A DNA stretch of 53,777 bases from a bacterium. GTDB lineage: Bacteria > Planctomycetota > Planctomycetia > Kolteriales > Kolteriaceae. The notes beneath the pieces were generated by a model. The model was given only the letters and a program-made list of their open reading frames with translations. It did no database searches and had not been told where the DNA came from. Position 1 is the first letter of the stretch. Each line of letters opens with the position of its first letter. The translations under genes and the position numbers were made by a program. Shown piece by piece: positions 8,165-17,591 of the stretch. Location of the stretch: positions 1-53,777 of the forward strand of contig JAIEPU010000003.1 of assembly GCA_019748235.1 (NCBI GenBank). The letters run 5' to 3'.

Positions 8165-11100
8165 CTACTCCTTCGTCACGACTTCATCGAGATTCATGAT
8201 CACGTTCATCACGACGGCATAGGCGGCAAGTTCAGCCGGCGGAATGGAAGGATCCGCCGGATGATCTCCAACAGCGAGTAGCTCCTTGGCCTTGTCCTCA
8301 TTCGCTTGAAAATGAGCTTGGGCGCGACCGAGGCGGGAGAGAAGTATATCGAGTTCCTCTGGCTTCGGAGTTCGAGCCGTTGCCAAGCGAAAGCCCATTC
8401 GCAAGCAAGCTTCGGGCTCGGGGGAAGATTCTTTGAGAATTCGTTCCGCGAAGATGCGAGCGGCTTCAACAAACGTGGTGTCGTTCAGCATGGTAAGCGC
8501 TTGAAGCGGCGTATTGGTTCGTTGCGGCCTAACGGTGCAGAACTGCCGCGTGCTGGTATCGAAGAACATCGAAGGTCCGACGGAGCGACGCCAGAATGTG
8601 TAGATACTTCGACGATAGAGAGATGCTCCCTTATCCTGCTCGTACTTGATTTTGCCGAGGCTGAAATCGGTCCAGATGTTCGCGGGCTGATAGGGATTGA
8701 CTCCTGGGCCTCCCATCACGTCGACGTAGAGTCCCGCCAAGTCAATCGCTTGATCGCGAAGTGCTAGCGATCCCATTCGATAACGGGGTCCGCGCGTCAG
8801 CAGGCGGTTTTCGGGATCGCGATCGACGAGTTCCTTCGACACCTTTGAATCTTGTTGGTAGGTGTTACTCGACACGATCAGTCGATGGATGCCTTTCACA
8901 TCCCATCCCGATACCGGCAGTTCCACCGCAAGCCAATCAAGAAGCTCTTGATGCGACGGCAGTTCCCCTTGTGAACCAAAATCCTCGGTGGTACGAACGA
9001 GCCCCAGCCCGAAGAATTGTTGCCACCATCTGTTCACGGCGACCCGAGCTGTAAGAGGATTCTTCGCGTCCGTCAACCAATGGACGAGGCTGAGTCGATT
9101 CTTCGGCGCATCGCTCGGAAGTTGCCCCAATGAGGTCGGCACGCGGGGCTCCAATAGCTGCGACTTGTCCGGATTGTCGTATTGACCCCGAATAAGCACA
9201 TATGTCTCGCGCGGCTTCTCTCGATCTTTGAGGACCATCGTCTCGGTCATCGCTTCTTCAAGACTCGAAAGATCTTTTTTCGCTTGATCGAGCGTCCGGC
9301 GAATGTCCGGGCGCTTGGTGGCTGACTCTTTGAAGTAATCGTTAAGCGCCGAGGTGAGCTGGGTCGATCGCTGAACGGCGGGAATACCGACTGCCTCGAC
9401 CACATAGTCAGGAATGTCATTGTCCGGCAATGATGGCTGTGACTCCGACGTCACGGACAATCGGAATCGGCCAAGGTTGTGGAACTTGTGACGTGATTGA
9501 TGCTCGAGTGTGATTTCGATGGTGGTACCGGGTTCGACGTTAGCCGGTTGGTCGAAAGTGAAGACCGCTTGGCGTTCCGTCTTCATGTCATCGCTGTAAA
9601 CGGCCCATCCGGTTTCCGATTGATCATCAAATGCCTGACGAACGGGATGTCCCCCCTGCTCAAAATCCGCTACGGCTGAGGCAATCTTGAGGGGAATCGG
9701 CTCTCCCTTGGGTGGATGCAGGACAATCTTGATGTTCGTAAGAACGAAGTTCCCGCTGTCGGAGCGTGCGAAACCGCCGTTGGTGAAGTCCGGATGAGGA
9801 ATGGCTTCGACCCGGAGAGCCGTGATCGATGACGTTTCGATCGGAGCGGTGATGCGATAGCTATCCTTCTCTGGGTTCGCGCCGGTGACGAACACGGAAA
9901 AGTCGGCGAGCGTCTGAGTCTCGGCAGCACCCTTTGATTCGACTTGATTAGGAACGAGAGGCTTCCAACGTGGCTTTAGACCTGACTCTTCCACCTTAAG
10001 CTTGAGTGACTTCTCCCATTCCAACCTTGCCGGCTCCGAGAGGTCAGGCTCCTGACGAAGTTGTTCTTCGAGCGAAGCTATCTGTTTCTGAATTTCGTCA
10101 CGACGGGCGTTCTGCTCGGGAGTGGGCATCTTAATGACGGGGTTGGCGTTCCCGCCACGATCAACGCTTCCAACTTCCTCGATATTGTTGAAGTAGCCGT
10201 AAAGACTGTAGTAATCCTTCTGCGTGAACGGGTCGTATTTGTGATCGTGGCAACGCGAACATCCCATCGTGAGGCCGAGCCAAACGGTCGACGTCGTATC
10301 GACTCGATCGACGCAATACTCAACGCGTGATTCCTCGGCGATGCGCCCCCCCTCGCCATTGAGCATGTGATTACGGTGGAAGCCGGTCGCCACCAATTCA
10401 TCGGGGGACGCCTCGGGCAAGAGGTCCCCCGCTAACTGGAGCTTGGTGAATCGGTCGAAGGGGATGTTGGCGTTGAGGGCATTAATAAGCCAATCACGCC
10501 AAGGCCACATCGTCCGCGTGCCGTCGTTTTGGTAGCCGTTGGTGTCGGCATAGCGAGCGGCATCGAGCCAAGGGACGGCCATTTGCTCGCCGTAGCGAGG
10601 AGATGCCATCAATCGATCGATCACGCGATCAGCGGCATCGGCAGAGGAATCCGCAAGGTAGTCGTCGATCTCGTGAAGCGTCGGTGGCAGACCATTCAAA
10701 TCGAGCGTCAATCGCCGAATCAACTTCTCGCGCGGCGCAGTGCGCGAGGGTGAGATTTTCTCCAGATTGAGCCGCGCGAGGACAAATGCATCGATCGGAT
10801 TAGAAACTCGAGGATCAAATGCCTCTGCAGGCAATGTTGGCGAAACAGGAGGAACGAACGCCCAATGATCTTTCCAAACGGCTCCTTGGGAGACCCAATT
10901 TCGAAGCAGTTCGATTTGAGCGGAAGACAATTTTCGACCCGACTTGGGAGGAGGCATTTGCTCTTCGGGGTCGGTTGAAAGAATTCGCTTGATGAGTTCG
11001 CTTTCGTCCGGCTTACCGGGCGCGATAATCGTCCGTCCGTCCGCCGTCGTAAACGCTGCATCCTTGACGTCAAGGCGCAGATCGGCTGCTCGCGTTTTCT

Positions 11101-11275
11101 CGTCGGGACCGTGGCAGTGGTAACAATTGTCAGAGAGGATCGATCGGATTTGCTTTTGAAAGTCGAGCGGGGGAGGTGCCGGGTCAGCTTGGCCCTCTCT
11201 TACAAAGATCAGCAGCAAAATCGCTGATACCAAAGCATATTGAGTAAATGCAAAGTTGGTCTGAACCATCGGCAT
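8165..11275 (-). CDS. PSCyt1 - DUF1549 - DUF1553 planctomycete cytochrome c protein
   Basis: Product of 1036 residues. An N-terminal hydrophobic segment (~11-29) acts as signal peptide. PSCyt1 follows, with the haem-c motif CYHCH at 51-55 and the later EQMPPPKSGRKL loop that often carries the axial Met. Then DUF1549 (PSCyt2, roughly 160-370; DAARYADTNGYQNDG is typical), a central ~250-residue beta-rich ligand-binding-like region, and DUF1553 (PSD1, roughly 730-1000; PLTARVAVNRWWQQFFG is typical). The architecture is almost confined to planctomycetes and relatives and is thought to act at the periplasmic face, perhaps in electron transfer or polymer degradation. It heads an operon with the DUF1501 gene. 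Confidence 0.95.
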   Translation of the reverse strand: MPMVQTNFAFTQYALVSAILLLIFVREGQADPAPPPLDFQKQIRSILSDNCYHCHGPDEKTRAADLRLDVKDAAFTTADGRTIIAPGKPDESELIKRILSTDPEEQMPPPKSGRKLSSAQIELLRNWVSQGAVWKDHWAFVPPVSPTLPAEAFDPRVSNPIDAFVLARLNLEKISPSRTAPREKLIRRLTLDLNGLPPTLHEIDDYLADSSADAADRVIDRLMASPRYGEQMAVPWLDAARYADTNGYQNDGTRTMWPWRDWLINALNANIPFDRFTKLQLAGDLLPEASPDELVATGFHRNHMLNGEGGRIAEESRVEYCVDRVDTTSTVWLGLTMGCSRCHDHKYDPFTQKDYYSLYGYFNNIEEVGSVDRGGNANPVIKMPTPEQNARRDEIQKQIASLEEQLRQEPDLSEPARLEWEKSLKLKVEESGLKPRWKPLVPNQVESKGAAETQTLADFSVFVTGANPEKDSYRITAPIETSSITALRVEAIPHPDFTNGGFARSDSGNFVLTNIKIVLHPPKGEPIPLKIASAVADFEQGGHPVRQAFDDQSETGWAVYSDDMKTERQAVFTFDQPANVEPGTTIEITLEHQSRHKFHNLGRFRLSVTSESQPSLPDNDIPDYVVEAVGIPAVQRSTQLTSALNDYFKESATKRPDIRRTLDQAKKDLSSLEEAMTETMVLKDREKPRETYVLIRGQYDNPDKSQLLEPRVPTSLGQLPSDAPKNRLSLVHWLTDAKNPLTARVAVNRWWQQFFGLGLVRTTEDFGSQGELPSHQELLDWLAVELPVSGWDVKGIHRLIVSSNTYQQDSKVSKELVDRDPENRLLTRGPRYRMGSLALRDQAIDLAGLYVDVMGGPGVNPYQPANIWTDFSLGKIKYEQDKGASLYRRSIYTFWRRSVGPSMFFDTSTRQFCTVRPQRTNTPLQALTMLNDTTFVEAARIFAERILKESSPEPEACLRMGFRLATARTPKPEELDILLSRLGRAQAHFQANEDKAKELLAVGDHPADPSIPPAELAAYAVVMNVIMNLDEVVTKE

Positions 11276-11470
11276 TCAACGTCTCTTCGGCGACTATTCC
11301 CCTCGAAACATTTTACCGATTCGAATCAGAAGGTGCGAGCAGATAACCGTGCATGACGTTCGTCGCGAAGACTCTTCTCAAACAGACGATCCAACCTCTT
11401 TCCCACCGCAGGTCGACGGGTTAACTTGGTATCAACCTTTCGTCGGCACCACCATTCCCATGAGGAATCG

Positions 11471-13045
11471 ATGTATTCATTTGTTTTGCGTAGATGGCCT
11501 CGTTTTGATCGAAAACAGTTGGCATGGCTATCGTGGACAGGATTCCTCCTGTTCTGCATCAATGTGGTCGATCTTCGAGCAGAAGAAACTGCGCCCCCTC
11601 TTACGCTAGCAAAGATTGACGGGTCCACTCCCCAAAATGTCGTGATCATCCTTATCGATGATCTCCGTCACGATGCCCTCAAATGCACGGGGCACCCCTT
11701 TATCGATACGCCGAACATCGATCGATTGGCAACGAATGGTGTTCGTTTTCAAAACGCCTTCGTGACGACAAGCCTTTGCTCACCAAGCCGCGCATCGATC
11801 CTGACGGGTCAGTACATGCATCGGCATCATGTGATCGACAACAACGTTCCCGCGCCGCCGGGCACCATCTATTTTCCGCAGTACTTGCAAAAGGCCGGTT
11901 ACCAAACTGCGTTCCTCGGCAAGTGGCATATGGGAGGGGGAAGCGACGATCCGCAACCAGGATTCGATCATTGGGTGAGCTTCAGAGGACAAGGCAACTA
12001 CATGTCCCCAGGTTTGGGATGGAAGCTAAACGTTGATGGCAAGCCGGTTCCTCAGAAAGGCTACATCACCGATGAGTTGACCGATTACGCGATTGATTGG
12101 CTTGATAAGATCGATCCCGCACGTCCCTTCTTTCTGGAGATTTCACACAAGGCGGTTCATGGTCCATTCGAGCCGGCGGCGCGACACAAGGGGCGTTACA
12201 AAGACGTCCAAATAACGCTACCGACTTTGCCGGAGGATTGGCGAACTCGTGACGGCGTGCCGATGTGGGTAAAGAATCAGTCGAATAGCTGGCATGGGGT
12301 CGAGTTCCCCTATCATTCGAATCTCGATTTCAAGGAGTACTACCGAAAATACTGCGAGACTCTGCTCGCGGTGGATGACAGTGTGGGGCGCGTGCTCGAC
12401 TGGATCGTTAAGCATGGCCAACAAGACAAGACCGTCGTGTTGTTTATGGGAGACAATGGATTTTTCTGGGGAGAGCATGGTTTGATCGATAAGCGGTCGG
12501 CTTATGAGGAATCGATGCGTGTGCCACTTCTCGTGCAGGCCTCCGGGATTTCAAAGGGTGGTCGTATCGACAAGACGCTGGTTGCGAACATTGACTTGGC
12601 TCCAACCATTCTTGAACTCGCGGGCCTTCAGCCGCCTAAAACGATGGACGGCCAAAGCATTCTTCCCGTGCTGAAAGGTGAAGAGATGCCCAAAGGCTCA
12701 CGGGACTATGTGCTTTATGAGTACTACTGGGAATGGAACTTCCCGCAGACTCCCACCCAATTCTCGCTTCGAACGGATCGTTACAAATTCATCGAGTATC
12801 ACGGCATTTGGGATACGGATGAACTCTTCGATCTCGAAAAGGATCCCGGCGAGCAAAACAATCTCATCAAGAGTCTCGATCACCAAAAAATCGCCAATCA
12901 GATGCGAAAGCGATTGCACAACGTTCTTGTTGAGACCGATGGTAAATCGATGCCGATTGGAACGAAAGAAGGCTCGGGCGCTAATCTTCGTAGCGAGAAA
13001 GGTTCAAAGGCGGCGGACTTTCCAGGCTCCATTCTGAAGAAGTGA
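11471..13045 (+). CDS. Sulfatase (formylglycine-dependent)
   Basis: Product of 524 residues. The start ATG at 11471 follows GAGGAA; the frame is open further upstream but without a better site. Residues ~18-36 form a signal anchor/peptide. The metal site opens with IILIDDLRHD (~59-68), and C103 in CSPSR is the Cys converted to formylglycine by a sulfatase-maturating enzyme. GKWH and MGDNGFFWGEHG carry further active-site residues. It hydrolyses sulfate esters in the periplasm, probably on sulfated polysaccharides; the substrate cannot be told. The neighbouring minus-strand PSCyt1 gene is divergent, sharing the ~195-base gap 11276-11470. Confidence 0.94.
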   Translation: MYSFVLRRWPRFDRKQLAWLSWTGFLLFCINVVDLRAEETAPPLTLAKIDGSTPQNVVIILIDDLRHDALKCTGHPFIDTPNIDRLATNGVRFQNAFVTTSLCSPSRASILTGQYMHRHHVIDNNVPAPPGTIYFPQYLQKAGYQTAFLGKWHMGGGSDDPQPGFDHWVSFRGQGNYMSPGLGWKLNVDGKPVPQKGYITDELTDYAIDWLDKIDPARPFFLEISHKAVHGPFEPAARHKGRYKDVQITLPTLPEDWRTRDGVPMWVKNQSNSWHGVEFPYHSNLDFKEYYRKYCETLLAVDDSVGRVLDWIVKHGQQDKTVVLFMGDNGFFWGEHGLIDKRSAYEESMRVPLLVQASGISKGGRIDKTLVANIDLAPTILELAGLQPPKTMDGQSILPVLKGEEMPKGSRDYVLYEYYWEWNFPQTPTQFSLRTDRYKFIEYHGIWDTDELFDLEKDPGEQNNLIKSLDHQKIANQMRKRLHNVLVETDGKSMPIGTKEGSGANLRSEKGSKAADFPGSILKK

Positions 13046-13061
13046 GAACACTGCAAATGAT

Positions 13062-13095
13062 AAGGCTGGACGCTTTCATGAAAACGGCCAGCCTT
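13062..13095. terminator. Hairpin between convergent sulfatase and lipoprotein genes
   Basis: AAGGCTGG (13062-13069) pairs exactly with CCAGCCTT (13088-13095). It lies between the sulfatase stop at 13045 and the lipoprotein stop at 13130. No long T-tract follows on either strand, so termination strength is uncertain. Confidence 0.5.
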
Positions 13096-13129
13096 GTCGC
13101 ATCTCTGTCGGATTGAAGGGATTGAAGGC

Positions 13130-13564
13130 TTATTTTCCTTCGGTGGCCTTCTTGGCTTCTTCTGCGGCCTTGTCGGCTGCTTCCTTTGCCTCATCGGCAG
13201 ACTTCGCGGCAGCGTCTTTCGCTTCTTCCGCCGTCTTCTTGACCTCGTCGGCAGCCTTATCCGCTCCTTCCTTAGCCGAATCGGCCGCTCCGGTGAACGT
13301 TTCCTTCACCGATTCGACGGCCTTCTCAGTTCCTTCCTTGATCTGCGTTCCCGCCTTCTTCGCTGCTTCCGTCGCTTCGGCGGCTAACTTCTTGCTTTCC
13401 TCAACTGTATCTTTTCCGATTTCCTTGGCTGCATCGGCTGCATCCTTGGCCGCTTCCTTCACGGATTCCTTGGCCTTCTCGACTGCCTCCTTCGTCTCGG
13501 GGCGGTTGCTGCAACCGACAATGAAACCAGCAACGGCGAGCGAAGCCAAAATCTGACGCCACAT
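13130..13564 (-). CDS. Ala/Lys/Glu-rich amphipathic lipoprotein
   Basis: Product of 144 residues. The start ATG at 13564 (MWRQILASLA) is preceded by GGAGG. A short signal peptide ends in a lipobox-like VGCS, so the Cys near residue 18 would be lipidated. The rest is a highly repetitive run of Ala, Lys, Glu and Asp with ~11-residue periodicity (EAAKDAADAAKE type), predicted to form one long amphipathic helix or coiled coil, like LEA or apolipoprotein-like proteins. Such proteins can act as envelope spacers or stress protectants; the role here is unknown. The low-complexity sequence makes homology searches misleading. Confidence 0.85.
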   Translation of the reverse strand: MWRQILASLAVAGFIVGCSNRPETKEAVEKAKESVKEAAKDAADAAKEIGKDTVEESKKLAAEATEAAKKAGTQIKEGTEKAVESVKETFTGAADSAKEGADKAADEVKKTAEEAKDAAAKSADEAKEAADKAAEEAKKATEGK

Positions 13565-13874
13565 CGTGAGGACCTCCAACTTCAAATCGTGGACTTTAAC
13601 GACATCAACTTCGAGTATTCTACCCGACGCTTGAGCAAAACCATGTGAATCAAATGTTCAGAATTATGTCGCAGCACTGATTGACTGCTATATCTTCTCT
13701 AGCTTTCGTCCGTCGCCATAAAATCTTGGTCTTGAATCGAAGATAGCGGTTGTGAGATTTGAGTGAATGAATCACGACTGAACTGGCCGTGAATTTAGGC
13801 GATCGCCATACTCAATGCCTTGTGCGGGAATCAATGTGCGGTGGTTGTCGCGACATCAAGCAAAGGAGATACAC
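13565..13874. other. Gap of ~310 bases upstream of two divergent genes
   Basis: Lies between the divergent lipoprotein start (13564) and the deacetylase start (13875). It should hold both promoters. I see no convincing -35/-10 pair, repeat or RNA structure, apart from the AAAGGAG ribosome binding site at the right edge. Confidence 0.5.
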
Positions 13875-14588
13875 TTGAAACTTCAGTTCCAGGGTGAACG
13901 AGTACTGGCTGTCGTTGCCCATCCCGACGATGCCGATCTTCTTTGTGCCGGCACTCTTCTTCGTGCACGGGAGGATGGTGCTGCAATCGCCGTTTGTTAT
14001 CTCTGCCAGGGAGAGAAAGGACAGCCACCCGTTCCCGTGCCAGATTTAGCCGGAATGCGTCGGCGTGAAGCCCTTAATTCTGCCGAGATGATTGGTGCGG
14101 AGCTTTTCACCGGTATCTTTTCGGACATGACACTCGCGGACAATGAAGCGTCCCGCGCCTTTCTGGTGAATGTCTATCGCACGTTTCGACCGACGCTAAT
14201 TCTCGCCCATCCTTCGAATGACTATCACACCGATCATCGTGCCACTTCGGCAATAGCAGAGGTCGTTACTTGGACGGCGGCCGCGAAGGGACTTGTCACC
14301 GAGGGACTTGCTCCACTTCCCTCTCCCCCTGCCCTATGGTGGCTAGATACGCTCGGCATGACGAGCTTCGAACCGACCCTCTTCATCGACATCAGCGCCT
14401 ACGCGGAGCTCAAGGAGCGGCTCCTCCTCTCGCACGTTTCGCAGCTATCTCGCGGAAAGGATGGCGATGCCCACCCATTCCGCGACCTCGTTCGTGAGCA
14501 GATGCAAGTGCGCGGACGTGAAGCAGGAGTCAACGCGGCCGAGGCATTCCGACCATACGTCACCTATAAGCGTACTCGTGCATGGTGA
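13875..14588 (+). CDS. LmbE/PIG-L family deacetylase
   Basis: Product of 237 residues starting at a TTG (13875) placed seven bases after AAAGGAG; the open frame reaches back to 13815 without a comparable signal. The metal-binding AHPDD motif near residue 15 and the later HPSNDYHTDHR (zinc ligand and catalytic His) define the zinc-dependent GlcNAc-PI de-N-acetylase superfamily. Members remove acetyl groups from N-acetylglucosaminyl conjugates, as in bacillithiol (BshB) or mycothiol synthesis, or from sugars. The substrate is not shown by context: the gene stands alone between a lipoprotein and a convergent sulfatase. Confidence 0.92.
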   Translation: MKLQFQGERVLAVVAHPDDADLLCAGTLLRAREDGAAIAVCYLCQGEKGQPPVPVPDLAGMRRREALNSAEMIGAELFTGIFSDMTLADNEASRAFLVNVYRTFRPTLILAHPSNDYHTDHRATSAIAEVVTWTAAAKGLVTEGLAPLPSPPALWWLDTLGMTSFEPTLFIDISAYAELKERLLLSHVSQLSRGKDGDAHPFRDLVREQMQVRGREAGVNAAEAFRPYVTYKRTRAW

Positions 14589-14617
14589 TGTCGACCGAAC
14601 GACATCCCTTATGGAAA

Positions 14618-16357
14618 CTACGGAGCAGTCTGGCGCTCAACGTACAGGTAGGATGCGCCTCGGCGATCGGATGATTTCCCCTCAGACGCGCTGAGCGCTA
14701 ATGCTCCTGCGCCAAGTGGAATGATTGCTGTTCCGATATGCGGATGGTTTGGTGTCGGCGTGAGTGGAATTTCCTTTCCGTCGATCAGAAGATTTAAATC
14801 ATTATGTTCCCCCTTCTCAGGAAACTCCGCGCGAATCTCGTAGTTACCGGCATGTACGATTCGTACCCGCCATTCCCCGACGCGGTGATTCTCCCAGCCT
14901 CCCCCCGAATCGCGCCAATCCTGCCGTGTCAATCGAGTCGGCGATTCGTGATCGGTTCCGACCAAGATCAAGGGTGGGTCGTAACCGCGCGTTGCTGACA
15001 CGTCGTCAAACCAGCGGTCATACGCGGCTTTCAACCGATGGACAATTTCGGGATGATCAGCGGCAATGTTTGTCTTCTCGGCTGGATCTGCTTTCAGGTC
15101 GAATAACTCGAATTTCGCATCGGTATCCGCGTTCCAAATTCCCTCTCGAGTGCCGTCAGCTTGCACGAGTTTGTATCTCGATTCGCGAGCGGCGAACGCT
15201 CGATACCGTTGAGGAACATCGCCCCGGTGCCATTGAAAAAACAATGTCCGCTCTGGAAGCGATTCCACCTTTCCTCTCCAACACTTCAAGAGGCTAACTC
15301 CATCAAACTTCGTCTGAGAAGGTGGTGACACCCCGCAGGCATCGAGAATCGTAGGCGTCAGATCGATGTGCGCGGCTGGATCGGGAGCCAGCCCCGGCTT
15401 CAACTGCGCAGGCCACCGCACGAAAAGAGGGGCACGAATCCCACCCTCGTAAACGGTTCCTTTCGATCCGCGAAGACCAACGTTGAAGCGAGGTCCGGCC
15501 GGACCATTATCGGTCAAGAAGAGAACGATCGTGTTGTCCGCAACACCTGTTTCATCAAGAGTGGCAAGGATCCGACCGATGGCTTGGTCTACATGTGAGA
15601 CCATCGCATAAATACGGGCAATCCGCTCTGCCTGGGCTGCTGGTATCGGTCCCGAAGTCTCTTGAATCTCCTCTATCTTCGCGAGATACGGTTTGAGAGA
15701 TTCCTCCGGAACTTGAAGAGGATCATGCGGAGCGTTGAAGGCGAGGTATGTAAACCATGGCTTGCTCATTTGACTTTTGATGTACTGACACGCGGCATCG
15801 GCAAAGATATCCGTGCAATACCCCTTCGATGCAACCGGCTTACCATTATGGAGAAGTTCAGGATCGAAATACGTTTCGTTTGGATTGCCCGCTGCTTGAG
15901 CTAATCCTCCTCCACGATGAACGAGCGACTCCTTGAATCCCTGGTCGGTCGCGCGGAGCGGATAGTTATCGCCGAGATGCCATTTGCCAAAGATCCCCGT
16001 CTCGTAGCCTGCATCTCGTAAGATCTCGGCCAGTGTCACCTCATCGGGATCCATCATCGCACGACCAATGAAAGTATCGATAGCGCGTGTGCGATAGTTG
16101 TACCGGCCAGTCATCAGACTCGCGCGAGTCGGAGTGCAAACGGGGGACACACAAAACGATGAATGTTGAATTCCTTCGCGAGCCAAACGATCCATCGCCG
16201 GAGTTTCGACCACCGTGTTTCCATTGATACCTATATCGCCGAATCCTTGATCATCGGTGATGATTAAGAGGATGTTGGGATGATCGGCAACAGCGGCACT
16301 CAATTCACGAGGAGCACAAACGATCAAGAAAACGAATGACCAAATGATCCGATTCAT
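14618..16357 (-). CDS. Arylsulfatase A-type sulfatase
   Basis: Product of 579 residues. The start ATG at 16357 (MNRIIWSFVF) has AGGGG about nine bases upstream; an extension to 16411 is possible. A signal peptide ends near residue 22. LLIITDDQGFGD (~30-41) holds metal-binding Asp residues, C74 in CTPTR is the formylglycine site, and GKWHLG and LTDNGPAG follow. The domain ends near residue 450; the last ~120 residues form a beta-rich extension including a DG-rich turn, probably a carbohydrate-binding or accessory module. Exported enzyme hydrolysing sulfate esters; substrate unknown. Confidence 0.94.
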   Translation of the reverse strand: MNRIIWSFVFLIVCAPRELSAAVADHPNILLIITDDQGFGDIGINGNTVVETPAMDRLAREGIQHSSFCVSPVCTPTRASLMTGRYNYRTRAIDTFIGRAMMDPDEVTLAEILRDAGYETGIFGKWHLGDNYPLRATDQGFKESLVHRGGGLAQAAGNPNETYFDPELLHNGKPVASKGYCTDIFADAACQYIKSQMSKPWFTYLAFNAPHDPLQVPEESLKPYLAKIEEIQETSGPIPAAQAERIARIYAMVSHVDQAIGRILATLDETGVADNTIVLFLTDNGPAGPRFNVGLRGSKGTVYEGGIRAPLFVRWPAQLKPGLAPDPAAHIDLTPTILDACGVSPPSQTKFDGVSLLKCWRGKVESLPERTLFFQWHRGDVPQRYRAFAARESRYKLVQADGTREGIWNADTDAKFELFDLKADPAEKTNIAADHPEIVHRLKAAYDRWFDDVSATRGYDPPLILVGTDHESPTRLTRQDWRDSGGGWENHRVGEWRVRIVHAGNYEIRAEFPEKGEHNDLNLLIDGKEIPLTPTPNHPHIGTAIIPLGAGALALSASEGKSSDRRGASYLYVERQTAP

Positions 16358-16513
16358 CGTTCCGGCCCCTGACATTTTGCTGAAGTTCTTTACATCGTAA
16401 CGGAAAGTCATTGAAGAGAGGATGAAAAAGGACTTCTCGATGCGTGTCGAAAACTGATTGCCGATCTTTGAACGATCTTCGAGTCACTTAAACGAAGAGG
16501 CGTGAGTTTGTGC

Positions 16514-17506
16514 TCAGAAGAGATCGGGATAGGCGAAGAGAGCAGGTGAACCACCGGTATGCAAAAAAATGATGTTGTCGTTCGCCGTCAACTCACCACG
16601 CGTCACTAGATCGATCAGACCGGCCATTGCCTTCCCGGTGTAGACCGGATCAAGAGGCAGACCCTCGAGTCGTGCCGTCAATTGCACTGCTTCCTCCATC
16701 TTGTCTGTAGGCAATCCATAGCCAGGACCCACGTAACCGTCTTCCACTCGGATGCGCGAGGGATCGGGTTTTTGGACGGACGAAAGGAGCGACAGAGTTT
16801 CCTCAACAAGCCTCTGGACAAGATTCTCTTTCGTCGTGCGGTCGGCGCTGACTGCAATTCCAATGACCTCTTCAAAGCGACCCAGTTCCGCTAGACCTGC
16901 AAGTAGACCCGCATGGGTTCCTGCGCTCCCGGTGGGAAGCACGATGGTGGCATTCTCAATCTCATGATCATCGAGTTGCCGGGCTAATTCGCTGGCGGCA
17001 GTCACATAACCAAGAGCGCCCAGCGCCGTCGAACCTCCCACGGGGATGAAGTAGGGCTTATTTCCTCGATGGGAAATGGCTGAGAGAATCGTCTCAATCG
17101 CGTCATCCGTAGGCTCACCCCGCTCGAGTCGATGGATCTCGGCCCCGAACATGCGGTCGAGCAGCACATTACCTGAAAATAGATACTCAGGATGCTTTCG
17201 CTCCACCGCGTCTTCGAGAATCGCAACACAGCTTAGCCCAATCTTCGCCGCGGCGGCTGCTGTTTGACGTACATGATTGGATTGAATACCACCGATTGTG
17301 ACAAGCGTATCCGCGCCCTGCTCGATGGCATCGGCCACTAGATATTCAAGCTTCCGAACCTTGTTCCCTCCCCCTCCCAGTGCGGTGAGATCATCACGTT
17401 TGACATAAATTGAAGGGCCGCCCAGATGATGGGAAAGACGCTCGAGCGGTTCTAGCGGAGTATGATGTGGAATCAGTTGAATCCGCGGAAACATCGGACG
17501 TGTCAT
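16514..17506 (-). CDS. D-cysteine desulfhydrase / ACC-deaminase family PLP enzyme
   Basis: Product of 330 residues, matching the family length. The start ATG at 17506 gives MTRPMFPRIQ. The PLP-binding Lys lies in GGGGNKVRKLEYL (K49 by family pattern), followed by TIGGIQSNHVRQTAAAAA and the phosphate-binding TGSAGTHAGL near 195-205. These features fit pyridoxal-phosphate enzymes of the D-cysteine desulfhydrase/1-aminocyclopropane-1-carboxylate deaminase group; the overall sequence looks closer to DcyD, which turns D-cysteine into pyruvate, sulfide and ammonia. Specificity cannot be decided by eye. Cytoplasmic, standing alone 86 bases upstream in map order of the acyltransferase. Confidence 0.88.
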   Translation of the reverse strand: MTRPMFPRIQLIPHHTPLEPLERLSHHLGGPSIYVKRDDLTALGGGGNKVRKLEYLVADAIEQGADTLVTIGGIQSNHVRQTAAAAAKIGLSCVAILEDAVERKHPEYLFSGNVLLDRMFGAEIHRLERGEPTDDAIETILSAISHRGNKPYFIPVGGSTALGALGYVTAASELARQLDDHEIENATIVLPTGSAGTHAGLLAGLAELGRFEEVIGIAVSADRTTKENLVQRLVEETLSLLSSVQKPDPSRIRVEDGYVGPGYGLPTDKMEEAVQLTARLEGLPLDPVYTGKAMAGLIDLVTRGELTANDNIIFLHTGGSPALFAYPDLF

Positions 17507-17591
17507 GACGGCCCTCTTACGACAAACTCATCTGCATCACGATTGTTTCCCAATCGCTTTGCCGATACAAGAGGATCGCGAATGATTCGGA

